Assembly (NCBI GenBank): GCA_964035545.1 | Contig: OZ037769.1 | Span: 10,083,429-10,147,428, forward strand | DNA from: Bugula neritina | Lineage: Eukaryota; Bryozoa; Gymnolaemata; Cheilostomatida; Bugulidae | Reading direction: 5' to 3' | Length of the DNA stretch: 64,000 nt | Part shown: positions 1 to 12,399 of the stretch, one piece after another | How the letters are laid out: each line of letters begins with the position of its first letter | Numbering within the stretch: position 1 is the stretch's first letter | Notes under the pieces: generated by a model | Seen by the model: the letters and a program-made list of their open reading frames with translations, nothing else | Database searches by the model: none | What the model was told of the DNA's origin: nothing | Position numbers and translations under genes: made by a program

Positions 1-1134
1 TTTCCTACAAATACAACTACATAATATTATGATATATAAAGTTCCATCATATAATATACTAGTATTTAATGAACCTGCTAGAATTCTTCACCATACAGTT
101 ACATGCCTCTATAATTTATATCCATTATCTACTATCTATCAGAAAGTATGATGAAAAGCACAGCTTACCATATCCATGTTTTGCTCTAGGATTTTCATAC
201 ACGTTCACTTGTGATGGGTACCAGCCGTAGGTAGACTCTTTTTGCACATTGTTTCTTATCAGAACCATTTCAACTCAAGAATAGTTGTCGAATTAAAATA
301 AGATATTAGGACTACAAATAAAATTGAGGTCTAATTACATTAATGTTTTTGCAAAACAAGGTTTCAACTAATTTTCATACAGCTTTTATTTTATAAAATC
401 ACAATTTGAACTATAATCTAAAACTATAATTATACAATTATATATTAGATATTCATATAATCAAACAAGTTCTTCAAAAACACAGCTTGCATGTATGTTT
501 TCAATTTATATTAAACTTTGCTTTAACAAGTCAATCAACAATTGTGTAGAAATAGGCTGCTTACCTTGTGCAATAGCCTACTTTTATCTGAATTCCATAG
601 TGTGACAAAAAGTGAGATATATTTTAATTTGAATCTAACAGCCAAATCTAACCAAATTAGTTTTGTAATTTGTAGTGTATATGAGCTAGTATAAAATGTC
701 CTAAGTGTATTTAGCCACGTTGCTAGGGACTACTTGTTTGCTTTGCACAGCTCTAATCAACTGTTATTGATAATAGAGTAATTGTTAAAGGAATAATGCA
801 AGAGGATATTATTTTAAAAGACTTACTAAACATTCAAATATTGCTATAGAACTTAGTAGTAAGAATATCAATAGCTCCTTCTGACTGGCATTACTTTAGA
901 ATGGTTAATTTCTGTTTAGCTTCATTCACACAAACAATCACACGCACAATATAATCTTTAAGAGCTGATATGGTTGTTTGTGTAGTTGTGAGAAATTGAA
1001 TAAGCAACATTACATAATTTACCTATAACATTGGAAAGATATTACACTATTATTAATGTATAGGCTACTTGTTTTATAGAAGTCTATGGTTTCAATAGAA
1101 TTTCATAACACTAAATATAAATTATATAAATATT

Positions 1135-1167
<33 letters not shown>

Positions 1168-1622
1168 AACACACTACATGTATCTTATGACTTGTGCGTG
1201 CGTGCAAGCGTGCGCGTGTGTATATATAGGCCTACACACTTACATACATACAGCAAAGGCATTAAGCAAGAAATTGATATACCAATTCATATATAAATAA
1301 GATTTAGTATTTATTTAAATATGTACTATTAATAGGTTGCACAGAATTGACAGAGGAGCACGTTTGAATAAAAATATATAAAAAATAACATTACAGTCAC
1401 AGCTACAGTGACCTTTATATGAGCATATGACAAAACTATATATATATATATATATATATATATCCTTAGCATGTTAGTGTAACTTGGTACAAACTTAAGG
1501 AAGATTTACAATTCTCCCCATTTCGTCACAGCAATAATATATAGGCTACACAGATCTCGATCAATAAAAAAACCAATAACCAATAACCAATAGCTTGTTG
1601 GGAGATCAATTAGGAATGTAAT
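1..1622. other. Intergenic DNA downstream of GGH
   Basis: No coding exon is visible here. The stretch is AT-rich and holds a compound (AC)n(AT)n microsatellite at about 1135-1167, a GT/GC-rich purine-pyrimidine alternating patch at about 1195-1230, and a (TA)n run at about 1437-1463. On the minus strand an AATAAA hexamer (plus-strand TTTATT at 1310-1315) lies about 310 bp beyond the GGH stop codon. It is a plausible but unproven poly(A) signal for that gene. Confidence 0.6.
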
Positions 1623-3226
1623 TCATTCAAACTTTGGTACATCAGCATCAGTGAAGTAGTAGTATTCTGAGAAAGTGTCGGAGAAAGTAGTGCAGTAGTT
1701 GTTAAACAGAAACAACTTCTCCTCGTGAACAGACTTGAATGACTGTTGATTCATTTTAGCTTGTTCAACAAGCGTATTAGAAAAATACTGCCCTACGAGG
1801 ATTGCGTGCAATGATCTGTTATAGGCCATGTTTAGGTGATGAAAGAAATTGGGTTTCTCGGGATGCCACTGAAGTCCAAAAAATGGGTATGACTTGGCTT
1901 CAATAGTCGAAGCATACTCTACACCATTGCCATCCGAGTTTGTGGTCAAGACATTGTAGAACCGATTTAATTGGGGAAGAGAAAAGTAGGTTTTCATGTA
2001 CACACAATTTTTATGACTGTTAGCAGTTACATTTTCATTTGTCAGATATTGGGCGATGTTGCTGGGCAGATTTCCTAACAGTCTACTGCTGGAAGCGTTT
2101 TTGGTAAAGTGGAGTGGAAGGGAAATGTTTTCAGCACCTGGACAACTAGAGGTGACTATCTGAGGAGGTTTGAATGTCCATGTTGTCATTTCCTCCATTC
2201 CCAAGCAAATTGCCATTATAGGAAAGTGTACACCAGCATCATTCCTCTTTGTTGCCATTCTAAAACGAAAATTACATACAAAATAGAAATATAATAAACC
2301 ACGCAAATTCCCAAACAACATTGTCATAATGAAGACAAACAAAATACTTTGATATTCTTGTGAGTTGGATGAGAATTTCATAGCCTAATGTTTTAATATG
2401 ATCTAAACAGAGTATCTATTATTTTTATTTGAATAACAGCTTACTGGAAAATTTTGTAGGCCGCTCTAGCATAGAAAGAGGTGAGAAGATCGACACCTCC
2501 ACCAGGGAGCAGCACTCCATTGATCCTTGACATTATAGACTCGTAGTATTTATCTGTCTGATTAACAAAGATTGGCACAGCTGCTGCACCACTTTGTTCA
2601 ATGAATGACTTGTAGTCTGCCATAGCCTTATAGTGACCTTTCAAAAATATAATTATGCATTTTTATTATATACTCACAGTGAGCTAGTTTGGCTAAAGAA
2701 ATCTATAAATAAGAATAATTTTTCTATTATAATATTCCAGAACTATTATACCATAATTAGTCAAGAAAGATGTGGGCAAGAAAAGGTCTAAAAGAGTCAT
2801 TTTTATAGTCAGAATTTTTATGATAACTTTTGGTGAAGGTATGAAAGTGAAGTACTTCCCCTGAAACCATGTTTTCAGCATGACAGGGGGGGGGGGGGAA
2901 GGGAGGCTTCAATGGGATGTAATAGAAATGACATATCTTGGTGAGTATTTATTCACCTTGAAAGCTAGGGCAGTTTGACGAAACGTCGAACAATATGCAG
3001 TCACGGGTTGAAAAGTATGACGCCTGAACGTTGCACTGTGACTAATCAGAATTAAACAAAATATTTTTGAATAATGTTTATGAATTTATAGCAACACTCT
3101 TCTCTTAAGACATAACATAAGTGTCAATGACTAGATAAAAGCAATTAAAAGAAGAAAAATCTCCTTTAAATGTGCAAACTAAGTTGAACAATAAATATTT
3201 AAACCACCCTTCACTAGCAGTGCTCT

Positions 3227-3298
<72 letters not shown>

Positions 3299-3307
3299 TA
3301 TATATAA

Positions 3308-3366
<59 letters not shown>

Positions 3367-4037
3367 CATATGTGTGTGAGCTGGCTATTGTATCCAATAG
3401 CCAGCTCTGTTTTACTAAAATTTAAATGATTCGAGTTATTGGTATGGGCACATGCCTGTAGGTTCTGAGGCACTGGCTCATCTGTATTAGCATGTATTAG
3501 AGGTTCATTGAGTACCAAGGGTATAGGAAAGGGGTCTATAGAGAGAAACGAAAATGTCAGTAGATGCAGTGTTAGTCCTTACTTTACCATTTTACCACTT
3601 GAACAACTATTACATAATATTCTTATTTGCTTTTAGTCCTTATGTTTTTTGTTATATTTGCTATTATTGTATCACATAATTGTACTTTTTCAATCTTACA
3701 TATTATAACTGCATAAATTGTGCTACTTTTAGACTTCACGGTGTTGCTTTGTAGAACGAAGGTGTTTAGAAGTGAACTACATTTCACAAAAGACCAGTGA
3801 ATCTACCTATGGTTGCTTGTGTGGTCGCTAGCAGACCAATCGAAACCATTACACATAATGCTTAATAATGTTACCATGAAGATACACAGAGTCTACAAAG
3901 GTGTACAATTATAATAAATATTCACCTGGTGAGTTGTAAACAGTTTCTAAAAGCACACCAATCACAGGCTGACTGCTGGGGTAGCATGAACATATCGCAG
4001 CTGAAACTGTCCAAACAATGATGGTGCCCAACTTCAT
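1623..4037 (-). CDS. GGH: Gamma-glutamyl hydrolase, three coding exons, complete
   Basis: This enzyme removes gamma-linked glutamates from folate polyglutamates in lysosomes or after secretion. Coding exons on the minus strand are 4037-3926, 2637-2445 and 2259-1623. All junctions are GT-AG and in phase, giving 942 nt (313 aa plus TGA), close to the roughly 318 aa of vertebrate GGH. The N-terminus has a hydrophobic segment ([13 protein letters not shown]) that reads as a signal peptide. Exon 2 has the family stretch [13 protein letters not shown]. Exon 3 carries the class I glutamine-amidotransferase-like nucleophile context AICLGMEE (Cys about residue 120) and LQWHPEK with the catalytic His (about 234), plus the family-typical NVLTTNSDG. 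The ATG at 4037 is the first in the signal-peptide frame. Intron 1 (2638-3925) contains a long (TA)n tract. The identification rests on several collinear family motifs. Confidence 0.93.
3229..3369. repeat. (TA)n microsatellite in GGH intron 1
   Basis: About 140 bp of almost uninterrupted TA dinucleotides with a few AAATA or GTATA interruptions. It lies in the first intron of GGH. Tyr-Ile open frames on the minus strand here are only a by-product of the repeat. Confidence 0.95.
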
Positions 4038-4494
4038 TTTGTGATCAATCTAGTTCTAAAACTATCAAGTGGTGTTGATCAGCGACTGTTGATTTCAGCA
4101 ACTTAAATTTTTAATAAATAAATAGGCACTAAAACTGTGTAGCAATAGACAGGATTGAGACTAATGAGTAAACTGAAAACATATAAATCATGAAATTGAC
4201 TATCGAATCTAGAACAAGTAACTGAGAATAACATAATGAGTTCTGCACTGAATAACAGGACCTATAGCATGCCAGTCTCTGTGCCCTCCTCACCTGTAAG
4301 GACTCTCTAACTTGTGAAGAAAACAAATGCTGTTGAAAAGGAACAAACACAGACAGTAAGAGCTACAGTTGACATCAGAGTACAAGAAGTAATAGAAAGA
4401 CTAGAGTTTATTGCTTTTAATGACAAAAAGAGTTTAAAAATGAGACATCCTAATGAGAGTACATGGGGGCGAAAGAAAATTACTCAGCATTTGG
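4038..4494. other. Region upstream of GGH
   Basis: This is the 5' flank of GGH on the minus strand, so its promoter should lie here, but I see no convincing TATA box or CpG-rich core. Short open stretches on the plus strand at 4314-4490 have no recognisable similarity and run into the retrotransposon fragment that follows. Confidence 0.4.
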
Positions 4495-4740
4495 ATTATA
4501 AAAATGTGCCACGCCGATTATGAAAAGAGGAAAGAAAACCAAGGACATGGGAATCAGTCTGCATGGTGAACAGGTAATCAAAGATATTGGTGAGGAGCAG
4601 TACAAGTACCTTGGAGTTTTTGAAGCTGATGAAACAAAAAATGGATGAAATCAAAGACAAAATCAAGAAGGAGAACTATAAATGAAGAAGGAAAGTTCTG
4701 GACTCTAAACTGAATGGAGGGAAAACGATGCTTTGTGAAT
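4495..4740 (+). mobile_element. Truncated fragment of an R2/NeSL-like non-LTR retrotransposon
   Basis: In the plus frame this reads KCATPIMKRGKKTKD, then GEQVIKDIGEEQYKYLG, then ends in frame-disrupted sequence. It is the same protein segment found at 6925-7060 of the larger element downstream (KCATLVMKRGEKIED and EQVIKDLNEEPYKYLG), so it is a second, diverged copy of the same family. It keeps only about 250 bp just after the RT catalytic motif. It ends next to an (AAT)n run and a tRNA-like sequence. Confidence 0.75.
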
Positions 4741-4753
4741 TGTGATAAAACCC

Positions 4754-4850
4754 ATAATAATAATAATAATAATGTGTCAGAATAGCTCAGTTGGTAGAAC
4801 ACATTACTCCAAAAACCCAGAGTTCCGATTATGCAGCATTTTTCTGGCAA
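4754..4850 (+). repeat. (AAT)n run followed by a tRNA-like SINE head
   Basis: A short (ATA/AAT)n run (4754-4773) precedes a sequence with a good Pol III box A (TAGCTCAGTTGG at 4783-4794) and a weaker box B (AGTTCCGATT at 4821-4830). The spacing fits a tRNA. No cloverleaf with paired acceptor ends is evident, so it reads as a tRNA-derived SINE head or degraded tRNA pseudogene, not a functional tRNA. The following 80 bp, up to the larger retroelement, may be SINE body. Confidence 0.5.
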
Positions 4851-4931
4851 AAAGCCTTCAGCAAGCTTTACACATTACTTTGCTGGGTCCTATTAGGGTT
4901 AAGACCTAAAATCAGTTCCTAAAAACTCAAT

Positions 4932-7900
4932 ATGATGAATTATAATAGAAAGAATAAAGCTAACGACGTGAATGGGATGTCTAGCCAAGCTAGGCATGTC
5001 TCGTCTGGCAGTGGGTATGTGGAGGACCAGGCGACCTACGGTCGTCAACCTGTTACTGGCACAACTAAAAGAAGTAACTCAAAAGAAGACAACAAAGCTG
5101 TCATGGAATGCTACTTCAAAAGTAGATCTGGAGTGAGGGGTTATAGATAAAGAATGTATGAACTCTGGAAGGAAAGAGAAGGATTTGACATCAGCAAACA
5201 GAGACTAGCAGATCAAGCAAGAACTATAAAGAAACACAAGGATTTCACAGAGGGAGAACTCCATGAGATTGAAGAAGGAACCTTGCAAGAACAAGGCACA
5301 ACAGTTTATGAAGAAGATCATGAAAAGCTAGATGGAGACATAGAAGAGGATGTTATAGTTCAGCATGGGATACCAGATGAACCAACGATAAGAATTTTAA
5401 GAGTACCTAGTTCAGAGGCAGAAAAAGTACTAGTTGAAAAAATTATAGATGAGCGTAGCAGATTAACTAATGGTCGACCAAGACTAAGCGCCCTTAGGCA
5501 CATTGAGAGGGTCAAATTACTTCAGGCAGTAAGACAGATTACCGAAGTGCTATACTGTGTTGAGATTAATAATATCACTGAGCTCAATGACACCATCATG
5601 GCTTGTGCAATAATAGTAACAGAACAAGTGTGTAACAATAAGGAAAGAAGAAAACCTAACAATGTACCAGCATGGAAAGTACGACTACAGAACAAATCAA
5701 GAGAAATTAGATCAGACTTTAGTAAAGTAATAGAGTGCAAAAGACCTTACAATGATCCATTGAGAAGGCTTGAAGGAAAGTATAAGATAAAGAACAAAGG
5801 ATATGTAGTGATTGAAGAACTGAAGCATAATCTGAGGGCTGTAAGTCAGAAAATAAAAAGATATACAGAACGAGTCAACATTATAACCAGAACAGGATGT
5901 TTACAAACAATGAAAAGCGCTTCTATCAAGAATTACAAGGAACTGAATGAAGAGGCACTTGACAAGGAAAAATCAAAAGCGTTTTGGCAAAACATCTGGG
6001 GCCAGCCAACAAAGCATAATACCAATGCAGAATGGCTAAATAAAGTAAGCAGCAAGTTGGAGCATATAGAAAAACAAGAGAACTTAAGCATTACAGTGGC
6101 TGATGTGAAGAAGATGATAAGCAAAATCACCAGGGCCAGATGGAATTCAAGGATACTGAATTAAACACCTGACAAAGCTGCATATGCTGATTGCTGATCA
6201 CCTGCAGAAGTGCTTGGATAATGGGGATGTCCCTGAATGGATGACATCAGGCAAGACAGCATTGATAATGAAGGATCCAGCTAAAAAGAAGCAGCCAGGA
6301 AACTATAAGCCAATTACCTGCTTGCCACTCATGTAGAAAACATTGACAGGCATATTAGCTGACAACCTGTATGATCATCTCTCAGAGCAAAAATATCATT
6401 GGAGAAGAACAAAAAGGCTGCATTAGAAAGTCAAGGGGCGCTAAAGATCATCTCATGCTTGATAAGGCAATCATGTGTGACTCAAAAAAGAGAAGTACCA
6501 ATCTAGCAATGTGTTGGATAGACTATCAAAAGGCATATGACATGGTACCACACGTATGGATCTTAGAAACAATGCAACTAACTGGAATGGCTGGTAATGT
6601 GATAAGGTTGATAAGAAAAAGCATGAAGTCTTAGAAAACACAACTGGAGTACCTTGGAGAAAAGATCGGAGGAATAGACATCAAGCGAGGAATTTTCCAA
6701 GGAGTCTCTCTATCTCCACTCCTCTTTGTGACTGCTTTTATCCCTCTATCAATTCTAAAGAGAGAAGCAGCTCAAGGATACAAGTTTCGACAGCGCAGAA
6801 AAATAAACCATCTTCTATATATGGATGACTTGAAGCTATATGGGAAATCGAAGCCAGAACTGGAAGCTTTGGTAAACACTGCCAGGATCTTCACAAGAGA
6901 TGTAGAAATGAAATTTGGGTTACAGAAATGTGCCACACTGGTTATGAAAAGAGGAGAGAAAATTGAAGACACACGAATCACTATGCCTGATGAACAGGTA
7001 ATCAAAGATCTAAATGAGGAGCCGTATAAGTATCTAGGAGTTCTTGAGACTGATGGAATAAAAATGAATGAAATGAAAGATTAGGTCAGGAAGGAGTACT
7101 ATAGGCAAATAAGAAAAGTTCTGGAATCAAAACTGAACAGAGGGAATACGATCAAAGCAATAAATACTTGGGCAGTAGCAGCAGTGCGTTACACAGCTGG
7201 AATACTTGACTGGACTGTTGATGAACTAAAAGACATGGACAGAAAGACAAGGAACCTTATCACAATAAATCGGTCACTCCATCCAAGAGCAGATGTAGAC
7301 AGGCTGTATGTTAGCAGAAGAGAAGGTGGAAGAGGGATGGTGTCAATTGAAGAATGTATAAGGATTGAAGAATGCAGCATGTCAGATTACATAAAGGACA
7401 TGCACTGACGGAGACACCACTCTGAATACCTTCCTAAAAGACAAAACAGCAATAGAAATCAAGAACGATAAATCGGTAGAAAGAACTGATGGGTGGAAAG
7501 AAAAGGCTCTACATGGTCAGTACATCTGAAAGGTGGAGGACATGAAAACGTGCTCATGGAAATGGTTGAAATCTGGTTGGCTGAAAAAGGAAACAGAAGG
7601 ACTGCTGTTAGCTGCGCAAGATCAAGCACTACCTACTAGAAGTTATAAATTAGCTATAATGAAAGAACAAGGTAGCAAGAAGTGTCCGATGTGTAATGCA
7701 AGGGACGAGACTGTGACGCATATACTAAGTTAATGTGAGAAGTTAGCATAAGGAGAACATAAGAAAAGACACGACCATGTGGCATTGATAATTCACTGGG
7801 AGTTGTGTGAACTTCATGGATTTCAGAGAAGCAAGAATTGGTACGACCATCGAGAAGAGCCAGTACTGGAGAATGACAATGTAAAAATATTGTGGGACTT

Positions 7901-8010
7901 CAACATACACACAGACAGAGTCATCTAAGCTAGAAAACCTGATATAGTGGTAGTTGACAAGCGTAATGCTGAAACAATAATTCTTGATATTGCAGTCCCT
8001 GGTGACTGAT
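4932..8010 (+). mobile_element. Decayed non-LTR retrotransposon, R2/NeSL-type (RT plus restriction-like endonuclease)
   Basis: This is a retrotransposon coding region interrupted by stops and frameshifts. Pieces in order: 4932-5150 and 5154-6164 (same frame, one stop between them; charged, coiled N-terminal part), then RT from about 6170. Breaks include a stop at about 6333, a frameshift near 6370-6380, a stop at about 6634, and stops near 7083, 7408, 7530, 7732 and 7926. RT hallmarks are [28 protein letters not shown] and LLYMDDLKLYG (YMDD at 6818-6829). The C-terminal part has a CPMC...H...C knuckle (about 7684-7735), then RHD and KPDIVVV...ILDIAVPGD, the R-HD-PD-D layout of the restriction-like endonuclease in R2/NeSL-group elements. 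There is no apurinic-type endonuclease. Exact clade is uncertain. The copy is clearly dead. Confidence 0.85.
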
Positions 8011-8788
8011 ATGGCATGAAAGTTTAAACTTTGAACTTTCAAGCCATATAAGTGATTAGGCTCTGTAATGCAGCAGTTAAAATAACATGTAATGAAAGTT
8101 AGCTATAATTAGTATAAGTTTTATAGTAGTGATAAAGTTACAGCCGACCGGAAACGTCATCCGCAAGCGTTCAGAAATCCCAAATCATTTCAGCACATAC
8201 TCGCACAAAATTCTTTATAAAACAAAATTGTTTAGATATACAATCTTAAAACAGTACGTCAGTAAAAACTAATATATTTAACAATATTTTATTACTGCAT
8301 AAGTGAAGTGTGCCAGGGATTCTTTAAAATGATTAAATTGATTATTCCTACACTTTAATTCAACAGTGGACAAGTTTCCAATAGCAATACAAAAGAATGA
8401 TATAGATAATACAATTAATAGTAGTATTATTTCAACTCATTCGCTGCAACAACGAAAATGACTGTGAAAGACTGAAACTGAATGTCAAACTCAAAGTGAA
8501 AGTGAGCTAAGCTAAAGCAGAAACACTAAAAGTAATTGTAAGAATAAGACTAATAAAAACTTAAAATTTTATCTAACTCTTATTCTAAGAGTAAGTCTAG
8601 AAGGCAGCAGTATTAACTTTAGCCTTAGGTTTAACTGTGTAAATCAAAATGCTACTTTAGAAAAATGAATGATTTAATAAACGATTTAACATAAGTATGA
8701 GTATCAGTATCACTGTATCAGTATGACTATCACCATGACTATGGGTATGACAATTTAATACCGTTTCAGTTTTCATATGATATAGATT
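8011..8788. other. Intergenic DNA after the retroelement
   Basis: The first 100-200 bp may be 3' UTR of the retrotransposon, but no poly(A) tail, target-site duplication or simple-repeat end is visible to fix the boundary. The rest is AT-rich with no recognisable gene and passes into TAGTATCAGTATGAC-like degenerate simple sequence near 8695-8755. Confidence 0.4.
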
Positions 8789-10576
8789 CAGGGATGTAGT
8801 GGTACCCATACGGTCCCATACGCCGTAAGGCCTAGAAGAAAATAGACTGTTCTAGGCCATACGCCCGTATGAGCATATTATTTTTGAAAGATGATTAGTG
8901 CACAGGATAGTTTGGGCATCCTCACTGAGAATATCATAAATTTCGCTCACAATCTAATTTAAGTTCTTGTTATGTTAATGCTATGTGGGTGGCATGCGTG
9001 TTACCTACTTGTGATTGTTTAGCCTGAGATTACACTATGAATAATATGCAGCTATCAATATTCCATCTTCTCATCTCTACCTGTTCACTGAAGCGCGAAG
9101 TGCTGTGCATTGGTGATTGCTAAGGAAAAGTCCTTCATTTTCAGTGTATAAATCACTAACTTGTAGAAAATCTATGAAGGCTATTGAAAGATCAAAAAAT
9201 TTGCCATGCATAAATTTCTCAGGTTTCCGACAGTGTTTGTTTTATTCGAATATCATGCTTTCCTGCTGAGATATTTGGCAGGGATTGAAAAATAAATTTT
9301 TCAGTTGAAATTGGCCAAAAATGGGTAGATTTTTGTCTATAACTTTGCAAAAACATATTGAAAACTCAAAAAATCAGGTGCTCTGAGGAACCGGAAGATC
9401 TTAAACATGGTTTTTAAATTTTAATTCTAGCACAACTAAGTGAGGTTTTATTTGGCAGGACTGAATTCTTATAATATACCAATAATGTGGCCTCAGCAAG
9501 GCAGTGACAGCTAGAAGGTTGCCCTTATCTATCTTGTGTGGACTTGCATTTTGTGAATAAGCAATGGAATTTGGAAAAAACCAACATGAAATCCAGAAAT
9601 AAAATCAAAATGTCTTTAAAAAACAGCACCAGGTGTGTAGAAGAGGCTAATGAAAATTTATCACTGAGGTCTACTGCAGGTACTAAATCCACATTTTGGT
9701 CAAAAACCTAGCGTTATTGCATGTTAATTATCAATGCAATAAGGTTTTGCAAACTGTACACCACCTTGAGTAACCTTTTTATGTTTGATTGTACTAACGT
9801 CTGGCTTTACATTTAATCATCTTCTAGGTTAACACATATTAAACCTGTCAAATTTGTTCTTTTGGGGTATATTTCCTTGGTGTGTCTAGTGGAAGCTCAG
9901 GGGTTTCATTTTAAAACCAAGTTAACATACTCTTCTTGGGTGTGCTTTATTGTGTGTAAGGAGGTGTGGCAGTATCACCTTATGGATTAGACTAGTACTC
10001 TAATGAACCCCAAATAGGTTTTCAACCAATTTCCGCTTGCCAATGAGTTATCAATTCAAATTGCTCTTTATAAATAACTAACACACATTTTCTGATTAGC
10101 AATCTTCCTCTGTTCTGATCTATTATTCCTTTTCTGTGCACGGCAGTGTATCAGTTATTTAAAGCAATCAGGTTGCATTTGGAGAGCACTTGTTACCTGC
10201 CTCTATCCTTCCATCTTTTGAGATATTCAGCAATTTTTCTGTACAGGTTGAACTTAGTGTCAGAACAAACCTAACTGCAGTTGAGTAAGACTACATTACA
10301 TTACATTACATTACATTACAGTCAACGGGTATGGGACAAGACTGAATATTTATATAGTTTGCAGCAATGCCCAGTCATCATGTAGCTGGTATGGTATGAA
10401 AATAATAGCGAGGTGCACATTTCAACACAGATTTGTTTCAGAAGAATTATAATTCACAATGGCTTTAAATTGCATAAATTTGCATCAGAAGTGCTCTGAG
10501 GGCTTCGGCGGCCTGGGCAGCCCCCTGGACCCCACCTGAGAATATGGCCTATAATATTTTTGCCACTGTATCCTTG
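8789..10576. mobile_element. Possible non-autonomous DNA transposon with short TIRs
   Basis: The left end CAGGGATGTAGTGG (8789-8802) and the right end CCACTGTATCCTTG (10563-10576) are imperfect inverted repeats (11 of 14 match), and CAGGG is a common hAT terminus. Just inside the left end is a hairpin (GGCCTAGAA ... TTCTAGGCC, about 8828-8859). Just inside the right end is a GC-rich patch (GGGCTTCGGCGGCC, about 10500-10513). No transposase frame is seen, and flanking 8-bp duplications are not convincing. It could also be two unrelated ends. Confidence 0.4.
10292..10320. repeat. (TTACA)n short tandem repeat
   Basis: Six or so perfect pentamers, inside the putative 8789-10576 element. Confidence 0.9.
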
Positions 10577-11099
10577 AGTAGGTGTAGAGTTTTATTTGTA
10601 TACTTATTTGTGTAAATATACTTCTCATTATCTGAAACTACAATTGCGAGATTGATTGGATTACAAGCAATGCACTAACTTGATTATACACTGAAACCCA
10701 CAAGAGTAAAAATTATAACAGAAGATAGAAAAAGTGGGAGCATTTAAATTGAATTTTAATTACTAGTAAAACTTACTTTTATTAGTTGTTTGCTGCGTAA
10801 TTTTAAGCCTAATCGTCTCGTAAGTTTATAAATAATCTGCACAACAGCTAATAATTTTATAAGCTGTCAAGCTAAAATATTGAAAATAATTATTCCAAAT
10901 TGGTCAAATTACTTCATACTAAAAGCTTTACTGCGCAGAGTTTATAGCTGGCATTAAATTTTAGACTATGGAAATCTTGTTTTTCAACAGCAGTAGCTTT
11001 TATCACTCAGGTTGGTGAAAAAATTATACCTACTATTGAAGTACTCTTCGCTTAAGAGGAGGCAACTCCGCGGGATTCATCTGACACTCATGGAAAAAC

Positions 11100-11130
11100 G
11101 ATCGATCTGAGCACATGTCTCAGATCGATC
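11100..11130. repeat. Perfect 12-bp inverted repeat (hairpin)
   Basis: GATCGATCTGAG (11100-11111), loop CACATGT, then CTCAGATCGATC (11119-11130). It contains two GATCGATC blocks. CATGG flanks both sides (about 11089-11093 and 11130-11134). Its role is unknown. Confidence 0.85.
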
Positions 11131-11384
11131 CATGGAAAGCCCGTGATGCTGAGCAGCGTAATCTAATAGTAAATAACCTTTTAACCCTTTGATGCTGAGG
11201 TTCATCGCAAAATTCCAGAGTGAAGTTACCTAACTTCAAGTTCAATCCTTTTTCAAATTCATGTTCCTGAAAGCTTCATCAATACCACCTGCTAGTGCTA
11301 CCAACATCAGCAACTACTACTAGTATTTTTAATAAATGAAAATCAAAACAGATATTAAATTTTGATTTAATCATTAAAATTCAA

Positions 11385-11580
11385 ATTGGTATTACTAATA
11401 CTAATAGTAATACTAATACTAATAGTACTATTCATATTGCTACGCCTACTAATACTATACTTAATACTATTACATTTACTGATTTAGTTTTACTATTAGT
11501 ATTACTATTACTGATAGTGATGGTCATACTGATACTCATACTCATAGTGATACTCAATGTCATAGCGATAATCGTAATGA
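11385..11580. repeat. Degenerate hexamer simple sequence
   Basis: Runs of TAATACTAATAG-like hexamers followed by ACTGATACTCATAGTGATAC-like units, without strict periodicity. The same composition recurs at about 12400-12910, 20700-21160, 42660-43840, 55560-57660 and 60175-60660. Confidence 0.7.
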
Positions 11581-12399
11581 AATATTAATATAATTTAATA
11601 TTATAATTATTATGAAATAATAAATTTTAAATAATTATTATGATTATCAGAAACTTGAATGAAAATTCTTTTACTGTAACTTCTACCCCAGTTTATTGAT
11701 GACAGGTTGTACTGCTTTTACTGATGTTTACTAAAACCAACGTGAAACTACAATAATTATAATACTATTTGGTAGTAAAAACATTAATGAAAAGAAAAAT
11801 GAAACATAAAACATTACAAAACTGTTGCATAACAATTTTTAACATACCTCTATTACCCTTCCTGGGGAGATTTAGAATTAAATATATAAAATTATAAGGT
11901 TGTAGTAGTGAAAGGTTAAATATCTACATGTATCATGTACACAATGCTGTTACTCAATCAAAAAAATGACTAGTGAGAACTATAACACAAGTCAGTGGAG
12001 AAATGCATCACACTGGAATGAAAGCATAAAACAACTCAGCTGCTATATCTTTGGCTACAAGCTATAAAAAGCTGACAGCTATTGTGGTCACAAAAATCAT
12101 TGCTTTGTAATAGTGAATACAAAGCTATCTGTGGTTTTAAAAAGCTGTGGCTAAGTGACTGTGAGTAGCTAAATGAGTAGTTAAATGAGTATATAAGTGA
12201 ATGATGATGAATTGTCCTCTGCCACTGCAGGCGATGATTTGAATAGATTGAGCAAAAAGATAAAGACACTGTAGTAGTGTGTAATATGTAGGAATGAGCA
12301 AAATACTACATTTACTTATAGTTAATGTTGTAGTTAATCACTTGAAGTTAGTGTTATATGTTAATATTAATATATCAATATGTGCTATACCATTGCCAC

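Noticed and set aside
4774-4850. A functional tRNA gene
   Set aside because: Box A is good, but box B is degenerate and the acceptor stem does not pair, so it is a SINE head or pseudogene.
8000-8060. Palindromic patch GAAAGTTTAAACTTTGAACTTTC as a retroelement terminus
   Set aside because: It is a short AT-rich palindrome just after the last endonuclease motif. No paired terminus, duplication or second copy is visible to support a boundary.
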